A stretch of 64,000 nucleotides of DNA from Pseudothermotoga thermarum DSM 5069 (GTDB taxonomy: Bacteria; Thermotogota; Thermotogae; Thermotogales; DSM-5069): contig NC_015707.1 in assembly GCF_000217815.1 (NCBI RefSeq), forward strand, positions 1,476,014 through 1,540,013. The letters run 5' to 3'. Positions 27,556 through 35,977 of the stretch are shown one piece after another. Position 1 is the stretch's first letter; each line of letters starts with the position of its first letter. The notes beneath the pieces are model-generated. The model was not told the origin of the DNA, did no database searches, and saw nothing but the letters and a program-made list of their open reading frames with translations. A program made the position numbers and the translations under genes.

Positions 27556-28722
27556 TCACCATAACATTCCAAGTATCCACAACGGAATCTTATTACCTAA
27601 CGGCAAATCAAGATCATCTCGAATCACGATGTCGCTTGACTTTATTTTTTTCTTCTTACCACCAACTTCTAATTTTATGTCTTTGAACACAAAGTCTCCT
27701 TCTTGCTCGTTATCGCAAGCCCAAACTGGTCCCAATTCTTTCAACGCAAAGACCACGAAAGCTTCCCTAAAGTTTCCGATTTCACCTTTGAAAACATTGT
27801 AGAAAACAGGATCTGAGAAGAACATCTTTTCACCCTTGGAAAAAGGCTTCTCTTTTCCTTTTTTGTAGACTATATTCAAGAAATCTATTTCAGCCAAGGT
27901 CTTTAGGATCTCGTAGATTTTTGCCCTTCCAATTCCCCATTCCTTACTCATTGATTCAATATTTATTGTAGGAATTTTTGAGTGCACCAAATGACTAACC
28001 ATTGCTTTCACAACCGCAAAGTAGTTTTCGGTGGTGCTTCCTAACATCAAAGGCAAGTCATAGTAAAGAACTTTCTCCATAGTCCTTAAGACTTTTTCTG
28101 AGAAATCCGGCTCCTTGTAGAACGGTCTTGTACCTTTTTCTGAATAAAGTTCGAAGTAATGCAAGACATCCAGCTGTTTAATCACCCTCATGCAAAATTC
28201 ATCTAACTTTTCATATGGAAAAGTTATTTTTTCCAGATAAATACCTGTTTCAAGGTAAATGAACTCCCTAAAAGACATTAGTGGCAATCTCTTAAGAACG
28301 AATCTTCTTGAAAGATCTGCAACAGACTTTCTAATGATGATAGAACTGCTGTCGCAGGCATAAATAATCTTGTTTGGGAAAGAATCGTATAACGTCTTTA
28401 AAATGGCACCGTAATTCGGTAGTCCATGGATTTCGTCGATCACTATCCCCGGATAATGAGCTAAAACTTTTTCCGCAAGCTCCAAGAAAGGAAAAAGCAT
28501 AATTGTCGGATCATCCGCTGAGATGTAGAACAAATTCTTCTCAAGTGCTTGGATCAAAAGAAAAGTGGTCTTTCCAGCACCTCTTGGACCATACAGGAGG
28601 ATAGCACGGTTTTGAAATTCTTTTTTCAAGTTATCAAAATAAGGTCTTCTGATTTCCGGCAGAAAACCAAAAAGCCTTTTCTTTCTACTTTCAAGGATCT
28701 CAATAAATTCAGTCAAAGTCAT
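27556..28722 (-). CDS. AAA_14/DUF4143 ATPase
   Basis: A 388-residue protein. An AAA module covers residues 1-200 with Walker A GPRGAGKTT (about 45-53), Walker B GIVIDEIHGL (about 95-104) and sensor ACDSSS. A winged-helix-like segment follows (about 235-300). The C-terminal DUF4143-type region (GDFVFKDIKLEVGGKKK) has the spacing of a decayed PD-(D/E)xK nuclease. These proteins are common in thermophiles and archaea and have no settled function; links to mobile or toxin-like elements have been suggested. The start at 28722 follows GGGGGTGTTCAC. Its promoter region carries the repeated TGTTCT-N5-AGAACA-like motif. Confidence 0.78.
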   Translation of the reverse strand: MTLTEFIEILESRKKRLFGFLPEIRRPYFDNLKKEFQNRAILLYGPRGAGKTTFLLIQALEKNLFYISADDPTIMLFPFLELAEKVLAHYPGIVIDEIHGLPNYGAILKTLYDSFPNKIIYACDSSSIIIRKSVADLSRRFVLKRLPLMSFREFIYLETGIYLEKITFPYEKLDEFCMRVIKQLDVLHYFELYSEKGTRPFYKEPDFSEKVLRTMEKVLYYDLPLMLGSTTENYFAVVKAMVSHLVHSKIPTINIESMSKEWGIGRAKIYEILKTLAEIDFLNIVYKKGKEKPFSKGEKMFFSDPVFYNVFKGEIGNFREAFVVFALKELGPVWACDNEQEGDFVFKDIKLEVGGKKKKIKSSDIVIRDDLDLPLGNKIPLWILGMLW

Positions 28723-28737
28723 GTGAACACCCCCATG

Positions 28738-28858
28738 TGTTCTCTCTCAAAACATATTTTATCACATTTTGTTCTTATGTAAAACAAAAAATCCATTTTT
28801 GACAAATATTGTTCTGTAAAAGAACAAATAAACATGAAATTTGTTCTCTGCCAGAACA
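28738..28858. promoter_or_regulatory. Array of four inverted-repeat operator-like sites
   Basis: Four sites share the form TGTTCT, five bases, then AGAACA or AAAACA: 28738-28754 (imperfect), 28770-28786 (imperfect), 28810-28826 (perfect; the arms extend to TTGTTCT/AGAACAA at 28809-28827) and 28842-28858 (perfect). Centres are 32, 40 and 32 bp apart, about three to four helical turns. On the minus strand a TTTACA/TAAAAT promoter with a 16-bp spacer for the ATPase gene overlaps site 2, and site 1 lies just downstream of its -10 box. Strong candidate for cooperative binding of one regulator. Confidence 0.6.
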
Positions 28859-29015
28859 CTTGCTTTAAGATCCTTTCATCTTGCGGTTTTCAAGTGTTTC
28901 GTTCACATTATCATCCAGAAATAGGCTTTGGAGTTCAAAAATATAAAGTCCGATGAATGAATTCGACTCTTACGAGGATTCTCGCTATGAAAAAACAAGG
29001 TACGTAGATGTCAAT

Positions 29016-29031
29016 TGTTCTCTGATATAAT
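29016..29031 (+). promoter_or_regulatory. Extended -10 promoter with a TGTTCT half-site
   Basis: TGATATAAT gives a TATAAT at 29026-29031 with the TG extension, suitable for the TM1266-like gene starting at 29054. TGTTCT at 29016-29021 matches the left arm of the four-site array 160-280 bp away; the right arm is missing. No good -35 box is seen. Confidence 0.45.
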
Positions 29032-29053
29032 TTTGACAAGGAGGGATGGTCTC

Positions 29054-29332
29054 ATGGCTGAAAAAGTACCTGTGAAAACGATAATGGCTATATTGGTGGA
29101 GAACAGAAAGGAAACTGCTGAGAAGGTGCAAAAGATTTTGACTGGCTGGGGATGCTTAATCAAAACACGACTCGGTCTGCATGACGGCGTGCTTGATAAT
29201 TGCTCTGATGCCGGTTTAATTGTTCTCGAACTGGTTGGAAACCCAGAACAGCACAAAGAATTGTGCGACAAGTTGAACAAGCTACCCGGTGTGAAAGCAG
29301 ACTATATGGAGCTTTCGTTTGATCAGAAATAA
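29054..29332 (+). CDS. TM1266-family putative iron-only hydrogenase system regulator
   Basis: A 92-residue small cytosolic protein with a ferredoxin-like (ACT/NikR-C-like) fold. IMAILVENRKETAEKVQKIL and GLIVLELVGNPEQHKEL mark the paired beta-alpha-beta units, and LHDGVLDNCSDAGL the middle. Members often lie beside hydrogenase maturation genes and are named as regulators without direct proof. The ATG at 29054 follows AAGGAGG. No hydrogenase or maturation gene is in this window. Confidence 0.78.
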   Translation: MAEKVPVKTIMAILVENRKETAEKVQKILTGWGCLIKTRLGLHDGVLDNCSDAGLIVLELVGNPEQHKELCDKLNKLPGVKADYMELSFDQK

Positions 29333-29394
29333 GCCTTTGTCTGTTCCAAAAATCAACTCTTTTAACTATTCCAGAATATCTGAATTAGAACGGT

Positions 29395-30132
29395 TCAATT
29401 TGCAAGAACTTTGCCCTCTTCGTTCATCGTTGCTCTTCGAATATCATCCTGCACCGTTTTGGATTTTGCCGCGCTTCTAGCCAAGTAAATGAACGGCGTA
29501 TCAAGGAGTGCTACGATCCATTTGAAAATGTAAGTGGTGAACAGAATTTCCATGAAAGTTCTTGCATCGTACAATCCGACAAAGGCTATCGTGCAGAATA
29601 CGACGGTGTCAATTGCTTGGGACACCATTGTGGAAAGATTGTTTCTAAGCCAAAGGTGTTTGCCTTTTGTCACCTTTTTCCAAAACTCAAAAGCCCACAC
29701 ATCGTGCATCTGTGCAACAAGATATGCTGTAAGACTTGCGGCGGCAATTCTTGGCATCATGCCAAAAATATATTCTAAATGCGGTGAAGCTGTATCGACA
29801 GGGGAGGGTTTCATCAAAATGGCAAACTGCATCACAGCTGTCATCATGATCAAACTTATGAATCCAAGCCAGACGGCTTTTTGCGAATGTTTTTTGCCAT
29901 AAAATTCAGAAAGAATATCTGTTGCCAAAAAGGTCGTTCCATATATCGCGTTACCAAGGGTTGAAGTTATACCGAAAAGTTCAACGATTTTGAGCACTTC
30001 GATGTTGCACAAAACGGTGTTTAAAACAACGTAAGCCATCAAACCCGATCTACCAAACAACCTAAAGATCAACACAGTGCCAGACAAAAGCAGCAAAGCT
30101 TGTGCAATCCACAAAAGTTCATTCCAACCCAT
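29395..30132 (-). CDS. Queuosine precursor transporter (YhhQ/VUT family)
   Basis: About 245 residues, with six or seven transmembrane helices. Family motifs are present: NAIYGTTFLATDILSEFYGKK near residue 60, AAASLTAYLVAQMHDVW near 130 and LWLRNNLSTMVSQAIDTVVF near 155. These carriers import queuine or preQ1 for tRNA modification. AAGGAGGGATTGATCAAG precedes the ATG at 30132; an alternative TTG lies at 30141. I looked for a preQ1 riboswitch upstream and found none. Confidence 0.88.
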   Translation of the reverse strand: MGWNELLWIAQALLLLSGTVLIFRLFGRSGLMAYVVLNTVLCNIEVLKIVELFGITSTLGNAIYGTTFLATDILSEFYGKKHSQKAVWLGFISLIMMTAVMQFAILMKPSPVDTASPHLEYIFGMMPRIAAASLTAYLVAQMHDVWAFEFWKKVTKGKHLWLRNNLSTMVSQAIDTVVFCTIAFVGLYDARTFMEILFTTYIFKWIVALLDTPFIYLARSAAKSKTVQDDIRRATMNEEGKVLAN

Positions 30133-30225
30133 CTTGATCAATCCCTCCTTGCATGGATAATTTTAAACGTGGTTTGTGAAAATTGAAACAGCAAAACTAT
30201 GAAAAACAATCGACTAGAAAGAAAA

Positions 30226-30244
30226 GGTCCCCGGTTTGGGGACC
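30226..30244 (-). terminator. Terminator of the sodium symporter gene
   Basis: GGTCCCC, loop GGTTT and GGGGACC form a 7-bp stem; on the minus strand TTTTC follows. It lies 37 bp after the stop of the symporter gene. Confidence 0.75.
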
Positions 30245-30280
30245 TTCATGGAATTTCTATAACCTTTATAACTTAAACCT

Positions 30281-31687
30281 TTATAACTTATGCGAGAATA
30301 TAGCGGCCAAAATCACTATCAAAATTCCAAGGACCATAACAGCAGGTTGATGAGCAGAGATTATTCCTGTCACGGTGATTATACCAATGAGAACAGGTAT
30401 GACGTACTTGACAAGGTTGTACCACAGCGCAAACGGGAATTTAACCGTTCCATTGTTTGTGACTTCCATATGGATATTCTCTTTTTTAACTACCCAAGTC
30501 ACAAAGATCGCAACCAAGAGTCCACCTACGGTTAGAAACACTTTATCAGACAAAAGATCGAACAAATCAAAGAACCCAACACCAAGTATGGTGAAACCAG
30601 AAAGTACTCCGAGTGACAGCGATGAGAGAATACTCATGAAAAACATGATTGCAGATGAAACTAAAACGGCTTTCTTTCTGTTCCAACCTTTTTGGTCTAT
30701 GAAATAAGCTGCTGCGACTTCAAGCAATGAAATCGAAGAAGTCAACGCCGCAACAAATAGCGCCAAGAAGAACAGCAAGGAAAAAAGTGGTCCAAAAACG
30801 CCAAGTTTTGCAAAAACCTGTGGCACAACAATGAACACAAGACCTGGTCCTGTTGCAGGTTCAACGCCGAATGCAAAAACTGCTGGGAATATTACCAATC
30901 CTGCCAAAATAGCTATCAATGTGTCCATAGCGGTAACTACAAAAGCGCTGGCTGGAATGTTTTCCTCTTTCTTTAAATAACTACCGTAGGTTATCATACA
31001 TCCCATTCCCAAACTGAGTGAAAAGAAAGCTTGACCTAAAGCTGCCAAAAGAACATTTCCATTTATCTTACTAAAATCAGGTTTGAACAAAAATTCAAGT
31101 CCTCCACTTGCACCTGGTAAAGTCCAACTTCTCAAACCAATAGCAAGCAAAAGCAAAAGAAGCGAAGGCATCAGAATCTTGTTTGCAAGTTCTATACCCT
31201 TGGATATACCACGTGCTACTATGATAACGTTGAATGCAAGGAAAAGAGCCAGCCAGAAAATCGGTTCAACTGGGCTTGTTATGAACTTTCCAAAAGCATC
31301 CCTCAAGGTCTCTGCATTTCTCAAAAGCCCAGTAACCGATTTAAACGCGTAAGCCAGCGTCCAACCACCAACGACAGGATAAAAACCCATTATGATAAAT
31401 GCAGTTAGAAATCCCAAAAATCCAGCAAAAGTCCATCTTTTGCTTATCGATTTGAAAGCGCCAACTGCAGAAAGTTTCGTATACCTTCCAAGCGTAAACT
31501 CTGCGACCATAATGCTAAGTCCAACAACAAGCGCAATAAAAAAGTACACAACGATGAAAGCACTACCGCCGTTCATGCCTGCTACGTACGGAAATCTCCA
31601 AATGTTTCCAAGACCAACGGCTGAACCTGCCGCTGCCAAGATGAATCCCAGCCTACTCGTCCAGGATTCACGAGCCTTCTCTATCAC
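30281..31687 (-). CDS. Sodium-dependent amino-acid symporter (NSS/SNF family)
   Basis: About 468 residues with some 11-12 transmembrane helices in the LeuT fold. The first helix holds the unwound sodium and substrate site: SRLGFILAAAGSAVGLGNIW. A later helix has LGQAFFSLSLGMGCMITYGS. The GTG at 31687 is chosen because AAGGAGGGTAAAGCT lies just upstream; the TTG at 31726 has none. Bacterial members import amino acids such as tryptophan or leucine with sodium. The upstream flank contains IS fragments that may have replaced its original promoter region. Confidence 0.9.
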   Translation of the reverse strand: MIEKARESWTSRLGFILAAAGSAVGLGNIWRFPYVAGMNGGSAFIVVYFFIALVVGLSIMVAEFTLGRYTKLSAVGAFKSISKRWTFAGFLGFLTAFIIMGFYPVVGGWTLAYAFKSVTGLLRNAETLRDAFGKFITSPVEPIFWLALFLAFNVIIVARGISKGIELANKILMPSLLLLLLAIGLRSWTLPGASGGLEFLFKPDFSKINGNVLLAALGQAFFSLSLGMGCMITYGSYLKKEENIPASAFVVTAMDTLIAILAGLVIFPAVFAFGVEPATGPGLVFIVVPQVFAKLGVFGPLFSLLFFLALFVAALTSSISLLEVAAAYFIDQKGWNRKKAVLVSSAIMFFMSILSSLSLGVLSGFTILGVGFFDLFDLLSDKVFLTVGGLLVAIFVTWVVKKENIHMEVTNNGTVKFPFALWYNLVKYVIPVLIGIITVTGIISAHQPAVMVLGILIVILAAIFSHKL

Positions 31688-31762
31688 AGCTTTACCCTCC
31701 TTCAAAAGTGCGACGAATTTTTGCAAACACTATTGTAAAAATATGCCGAAAAAATTTTAAAA

Positions 31763-31868
31763 GGACCTGTCAACTTAAGAAGGAAAACTGCACTAATAGA
31801 AGAAATAGAAGAAATGGAAATAGCCACTTAACTATGTCCTCATCCCTCCTCTTGTACCATAACCTGTT
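31763..31868. mobile_element. Left-end fragment of the IS found intact at 35237
   Basis: Starts with the terminal repeat GGACCTGTCAACTTAAG and matches the left about 100 bp of the complete copy, with a 9-bp tandem duplication (AGAAGAAAT twice). It stops after CATAACCTGTT; the rest of the element is missing. It lies upstream of the symporter gene, 76 bp from its start. Confidence 0.8.
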
Positions 31869-31942
31869 TGCGTTAAAAGTATACCATAATTTTTTTCAAT
31901 AGTGCAACCAATCCGATTGACTTGTTAACTTTTCACCAAACA

Positions 31943-32515
31943 GGACCTGTCAACTTAAGAAGGAAAACTGCACTAATAGAAGAAATGGAAATAGCCACTT
32001 AACTATGTCCTCAGCCTGTACCTTGTTATCCCTATCACGCTCTCAACAAGACTTCTTTCCCCAAACCTCTCATGCTCGTGTTCCCAATATCCCATATTCT
32101 TTTTTCTCGCTTCCCAGTACCATGGCCCTTGCTTTGCCTTTCTCTCGTGTCTTACTGACCAACGCATAGATCACTTTCTTCCTCTTAACCTCATTTATGT
32201 TCACCTTCATCTCGTCTATAGCTACTACTGCATTGCCTTCTATCTTCTCAGCAAATATCTCTTCTTTCATTCTTGCCCACCATTTCCTCAAGGCTTCATG
32301 ACTGACTCCAATTATGGCTGCTGCCTTCCTTAATGCAAGTTCATACTTTCGCCTCATGTGGAACTCTTTGTCTTTGAAAAAGGTTTGGTATAATTTGGTA
32401 TAGGTACTCGGTGATATTTGTTGTTGTAACTTTCATCTTTACGGGAACCTCCTTTCGGTGAGAAGGTTGGTTCCCGTTTATTTTATCTTATTCCCCAGCT
32501 TAAGTTGACACCTCC
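31943..32515. mobile_element. Internally deleted copy of the 35237 IS
   Basis: Both terminal repeats remain (GGACCTGTCAACTTAAG and CTTAAGTTGACACCTCC), but only 573 of 732 bp are left. At least four internal blocks are missing relative to the complete copy, several bounded in that copy by short direct repeats such as CCTCA. No target duplication is visible. It cannot encode a full transposase, though its intact ends might still be moved in trans. Confidence 0.85.
32070..32357 (-). pseudogene. Remnant transposase of the deleted IS copy
   Basis: Encodes LALRKAAAIIGVSHEALRKW and the first catalytic aspartate region (AIDEMKVNIN), almost identical to the intact transposase. It lacks the following strand (GYCWYVWIAF), and the second Asp and final Glu of the DDE triad are lost by deletion and frameshift. 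Not functional. Confidence 0.8.
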
Positions 32516-32572
32516 CCTTATAAGTATAAGTTTTTTAAACGTAAGGTTATGAAAATAGTAATACTTATAAGG
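32516..32572. repeat. 12-bp perfect inverted repeat, 33-nt spacer
   Basis: CCTTATAAGTAT at 32516-32527 and ATACTTATAAGG at 32561-32572. Each arm contains the palindrome CTTATAAG. It begins exactly where the IS copy ends and lies 46 bp downstream of the HTH gene on the minus strand. Possible paired protein sites, or an IS target hot spot; too AT-rich for a convincing terminator. Confidence 0.5.
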
Positions 32573-32618
32573 TAAATCAACAATCTTGACGTAGTTTAAA
32601 AATGTTGTTTTAGACTTT

Positions 32619-33110
32619 TTAATCTAGCAGGTTGGCCAGTTCCTTGATTTTTCCTTTCAAAGTTTCATATTTATTTTCGAGCTCTTTGACTTTTTTTGTC
32701 AACTCTTCGTTTTGGCTTCTCAACTTTTCGAATTCCTCTTTTGATACAGCTTCAGCCAAACCGCTTTTGTCAGCTGTCTCAATTGTTTTGAGAAGATCAT
32801 CTAACTTACCACTTTTGATCAATTCATAGGTTTCTCTGACCAATTCTCCAGCTTTGCTTTCTCCTTTTAAATGTTTTCTTATGGTTTGATCAGTTCTTCC
32901 AAGTTCGCGTGCTATTTCGCTTGCCGTCATGCCTGCTTTTTCCCTTGCTATGGCACCGGCTGCGACAGCTAAGCTGTCAACCCAAGTTAACCTTTCGGCA
33001 GGATCTCTTATTATTTCCAAAACCTCAGGTCTAAAAAGTGTTGCAAACAAAAGTATGCTTTCAAGTTGGTGAATTTCTTGCCTTCCCGTGGGATTGATTG
33101 GTATTTGCAT
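32619..33110 (-). CDS. HTH protein with C-terminal coiled coil, partner of KaiC-like ATPase
   Basis: About 163 residues. An N-terminal helical region (1-60) precedes a helix-turn-helix (about 60-85; MTASEIARELGRTDQTIRKH), which resembles the DNA-binding part of KaiC-associated regulatory proteins. Residues 118-160 form a coiled coil. The ATG at 33110 has AAGGAGGTGAGTGAGG before it and starts 3 bp after the KaiC stop. It likely regulates transcription together with the ATPase; the target is unknown. Confidence 0.65.
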   Translation of the reverse strand: MQIPINPTGRQEIHQLESILLFATLFRPEVLEIIRDPAERLTWVDSLAVAAGAIAREKAGMTASEIARELGRTDQTIRKHLKGESKAGELVRETYELIKSGKLDDLLKTIETADKSGLAEAVSKEEFEKLRSQNEELTKKVKELENKYETLKGKIKELANLLD

Positions 33111-33112
33111 CC

Positions 33113-33865
33113 TCACTCACCTCCTTGAAGCTTTTCCACACCGGTGTTTTTTAGGATTTTGTCAGAGTGTACAAAGATGCCGTTTGAGGTTATGTCAAAA
33201 GGATGTCTTCTCATTGAATGGCTTGTTCCACGCATTTTCCAAACTATGAGTGAACGGTAAAGTTCGCCGTCTATTTCGTCAAGATCAAGCCTTATTATCC
33301 CATCAACGCCGTGTTCAACACCAGGTCCACCAAAACCTGTTTCACCCACGCTGATTTGGCTGACGAAAATGCTGGTGCAGCCGGTACCTGCCAAGACCCT
33401 TTTAAGTTGAAGAATCGTACTTCTTGCCATCGCGGGTTTGTTGATGTACAAGGTTGTTACTGAATCAACCACAACCCTTTTTGCACCGATATCGCTTATG
33501 GCTTGTCTAAGAACATCTATAAACTCACGAACATCTGTTAAATCTTGAACGATGTATTTCTCATACTCTTTGGATTTTCCAACACCAGCGGTGAAAGCGT
33601 CTACGAGCGCAAAGATTCCCTTTTCTTCAAAGGGTTTAACATCCCAACCAAACTGTTCCATGTTTTGCCTTACTTGAACTGGATGTTCTTCCAGCGCAAC
33701 GTAGATGCCAGGTTCTCCGGCTTGTAAACCATTCCACAAAAATTGTTGGCTGAAAATGGTTTTACCCGTTCCTGGTCCCCCACTCAATAGAACAACATTT
33801 CTTTCTGGAATACCACCGTGAAGTATTTCATCTAAACCCGGGATCCCTGTCTTGACCTTTTTCAT
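33113..33865 (-). CDS. KaiC-like RecA-superfamily ATPase, single domain
   Basis: A 250-residue protein resembling archaeal and Thermotogales KaiC homologues, not a clock KaiC, which has two such domains. Starts with [18 protein letters not shown], then Walker [10 protein letters not shown] (about 28-36), paired catalytic glutamates in YVALEEHP, and Walker [13 protein letters not shown]-terminal strands follow ([17 protein letters not shown]). Such proteins are used in signalling and may autophosphorylate. Cotranscribed with the HTH partner. Confidence 0.85.
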   Translation of the reverse strand: MKKVKTGIPGLDEILHGGIPERNVVLLSGGPGTGKTIFSQQFLWNGLQAGEPGIYVALEEHPVQVRQNMEQFGWDVKPFEEKGIFALVDAFTAGVGKSKEYEKYIVQDLTDVREFIDVLRQAISDIGAKRVVVDSVTTLYINKPAMARSTILQLKRVLAGTGCTSIFVSQISVGETGFGGPGVEHGVDGIIRLDLDEIDGELYRSLIVWKMRGTSHSMRRHPFDITSNGIFVHSDKILKNTGVEKLQGGE

Positions 33866-34103
33866 TGCCCATCCCCCCTTTGGGAATCGAGAAGGCTTTC
33901 TTCATTTTTATTTTAGCACGCTAAGTGCTTAAAATCAAATTTTTAACAGCCAATTTAATTGTTCCAAGATCGAAAACAGTTATTTTTAGCTAAAAATAAG
34001 CAAACGAGTGAAAAAACAAAAGAGAAAAAGCGATTTGGAATGTTTTTCAGGAATAATAGGAAAAATTCAGAGATAGTTTCAGCTATTGGTTCTTTTTTAG
34101 TCG

Positions 34104-34132
34104 TTGCATTTGTATGTTACAAGTGATATAAA
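34104..34132 (+). promoter_or_regulatory. Promoter of the ROK gene with an internal operator-like palindrome
   Basis: A -35 box TTGCAT (34104-34109) and a -10 box TATAAA (34127-34132) with a 17-bp spacer. Inside the spacer lies the inverted repeat TTGTA-TGT-TACAA (34110-34122), well placed for repression, possibly by the ROK protein itself. Confidence 0.55.
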
Positions 34133-34144
34133 TGTTTATTGGAA

Positions 34145-34165
34145 ATCTATCTGAGAAAGATAGAT
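34145..34165 (+). promoter_or_regulatory. Inverted repeat next to the ROK ribosome site
   Basis: ATCTATCT, loop GAGAA, AGATAGAT: an 8-bp perfect repeat ending 2 bases before the GAGG of the ribosome site. It could be a second operator or a weak 5' hairpin. The remainder of the 314-bp stretch 33866-34103 is AT-rich and shows nothing further that I can assign. Confidence 0.4.
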
Positions 34166-35227
34166 AGAGGTATAAAGCCATGTCAAGAAAAATCAACCCC
34201 AAATCGATGAAACAGATTAACAAAGCCATCATTCTTCGCAATATCATCGAAACTGGTGCAATGAGTAGAACGGAATTGGCCAAAGCAACAGGCCTTGCAA
34301 ACAGCGCAGTATGGAGAATAGTACAAGAACTGGAAAACGAAAGTTTAATAGAGAAAAGAAGTTACCTAAAAAAGACAGCAACAAAAGGAGCCGTTGTATA
34401 CGGTCCATCAAAAAAATTTGCATGTTCAATCATCGTTGATGTCCAAGTCACCCATTCATCAATAGCACTTGGCTTTCTTGACAAAAGTTGGAAAATTATT
34501 GAAACTTTTGAAACCAATGGGCTTGAAAGGTTTTTGGAAAAAGTTGATAGGATAATTTCCACGTTATCGACAGATGAAATGGTCAACGTTGACAAAACAA
34601 TTTTGACGATATCTGTGCCAGGTGTGGTCAATCAAGAAGGACAAATACTGGTTTGCGCACCAAATTTGAACTGGAGCAACGTGAACTTGCTGGAGATCTT
34701 TTCGAAGTACGGTTTTAAAGTCATAGCTGAAAACGACGCGAATTTATCGCTGCTTGCAGAGTGGTTCTTTTCACAGGATGTTCGAAGATCAAACAACGCT
34801 TTTTTCTTATACTTTGGCGAGGGAATCGGAGGGGCTTTGATAATAAACGGAAAAATCATCAAAGGGAAAAATTTTGCAGCAGGAGAAGTGGGACATAGCA
34901 TTGTAAATGTCTCGCCTTCGGGATATGTCGAAGTGGAATCGCTTTTGTCAATTTCACAATTGATCGAAAGGTTTGAAAAAGCTTCAAGACAAAAGTTGAG
35001 TGGAACGCTAAAAGAAAAATTTGACAGGTTGATTGGAAAATGGCGAGCATCGGACAAGTTAGCAGTAAAACTTGTGGAAGAATTCACCAACGCAATTGCA
35101 GTAACTCTTTTGAACATAGGTTACATAGTAAATCCAGACGTTGTAATATTTGGAGGAATTGTGAACAACCTTTGGGAAAATTTAGGACAAATTATTCACA
35201 AAAAGCTTCAAAAACTTGATAAGTACA

Positions 35228-35236
35228 ATTTTATCA
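35228..35236. repeat. Target-site duplication, left copy
   Basis: ATTTTATCA immediately before the left end of the IS; identical to the copy at the right end. Part of the original ROK coding sequence (codons for Asn-Phe-Ile). Confidence 0.9.
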
Positions 35237-35968
35237 GGACCTGTCAACTTAAGAAGGAAAACTGCACTAATAGAAGAAATGGAAATAGCCACTTCACTAT
35301 GTCCTCATCCCTCCTCTTGTACCATAACTTGTTCCTGTTGAAACGCCTCAGCCTGTACCTCGTTATCCCTATCACGCTCTCAACAAGACTCCTCTCCCCA
35401 AACCTCTCATGCTCGTGTTCCCAATATCCCATATTCTCTTCGCTCGCTTCCCAGTACCATGGCCCTTTGTCCGTTATTATCCTCAACTTACCTGTCACTC
35501 TCTTCTTCACCATCTTCATCACCAAGCTCGCTTTGTCCTTCTCTCGCGTTTTGCTGACCAACGCATAGATCACTTTCTTCCTCTTAACCTCAAACGCTAT
35601 CCATACATACCAGCAGTAACCGTTTATGTTCACCTTCATCTCGTCTACAGCTACTACTGCATTGCCTTCTATCTTCTCAGCAAATATCTCTTCTTTCATT
35701 CTTGCCCACCATTTCCTCAAGGCTTCATGACTGACTCCAATTATGGCTGCTGCCTTCCTTAATGCAAGTCCATAAAAGTACAAAACCAATGCAGATACTT
35801 TCGCCTCATGTGGAACTCTTTGTCTTTGAAAAAGGTTTGGTATAATTTGGTATAGGTACTCGGTGATATTTGTTGTTGTAACTTTCATCTTTACGGGAAC
35901 CTCCTTTCGGTGAGAAGAGTTGGTTCCCGTTTATTTTATCGTATTTCCCGGCTTAAGTTGACACCTCC
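35237..35968. mobile_element. Complete 732-bp insertion sequence
   Basis: Terminal inverted repeats GGACCTGTCAACTTAAG (left) and GGAGGTGTCAACTTAAG (right end, read inward) match at 15 of 17 positions. A single transposase gene fills the element on the minus strand. A perfect 9-bp target duplication and an open transposase frame indicate a recent, possibly active, insertion. Each terminal repeat reads TTGACA outward, a potential -35 box. Compact size and layout resemble small IS6/IS240-like elements, but the family is uncertain; the 9-bp duplication is longer than the 8 bp usual for IS6. Confidence 0.9.
35244..35888 (-). CDS. DDE-type transposase
   Basis: A 214-residue protein. The N-terminal HTH (about 41-62, LALRKAAAIIGVSHEALRKW) should bind the terminal repeats. 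Likely catalytic residues are D82 (VAVDEMKVN), D140 (IITDKGPWY) and E170 (LVESVIG), followed by RYRLRRFNR. CCGAAAGGAGGTTCCCGTAAAG precedes the ATG in two overlapping pieces, the SD being AAAGGAGG. The stop codon lies inside the terminal repeat, so the gene uses the whole element. All residues expected for activity seem present. Confidence 0.85.
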   Translation of the reverse strand: MKVTTTNITEYLYQIIPNLFQRQRVPHEAKVSALVLYFYGLALRKAAAIIGVSHEALRKWWARMKEEIFAEKIEGNAVVAVDEMKVNINGYCWYVWIAFEVKRKKVIYALVSKTREKDKASLVMKMVKKRVTGKLRIITDKGPWYWEASEENMGYWEHEHERFGERSLVESVIGITRYRLRRFNRNKLWYKRRDEDIVKWLFPFLLLVQFSFLS

Positions 35969-35977
35969 ATTTTATCA
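35969..35977. repeat. Target-site duplication, right copy
   Basis: ATTTTATCA directly after the right end of the IS, identical to 35228-35236. The interrupted ROK reading frame resumes here. Confidence 0.9.

Noticed and set aside
30142-30225. preQ1 riboswitch before the queuosine-precursor transporter
   Set aside because: The sequence lacks the preQ1 aptamer core; the only structure nearby is the symporter terminator.
35244-35568. IS-derived 3' extension of the ROK frame as a functional fusion domain
   Set aside because: It is antisense read-through of the transposase and has no protein-like features.
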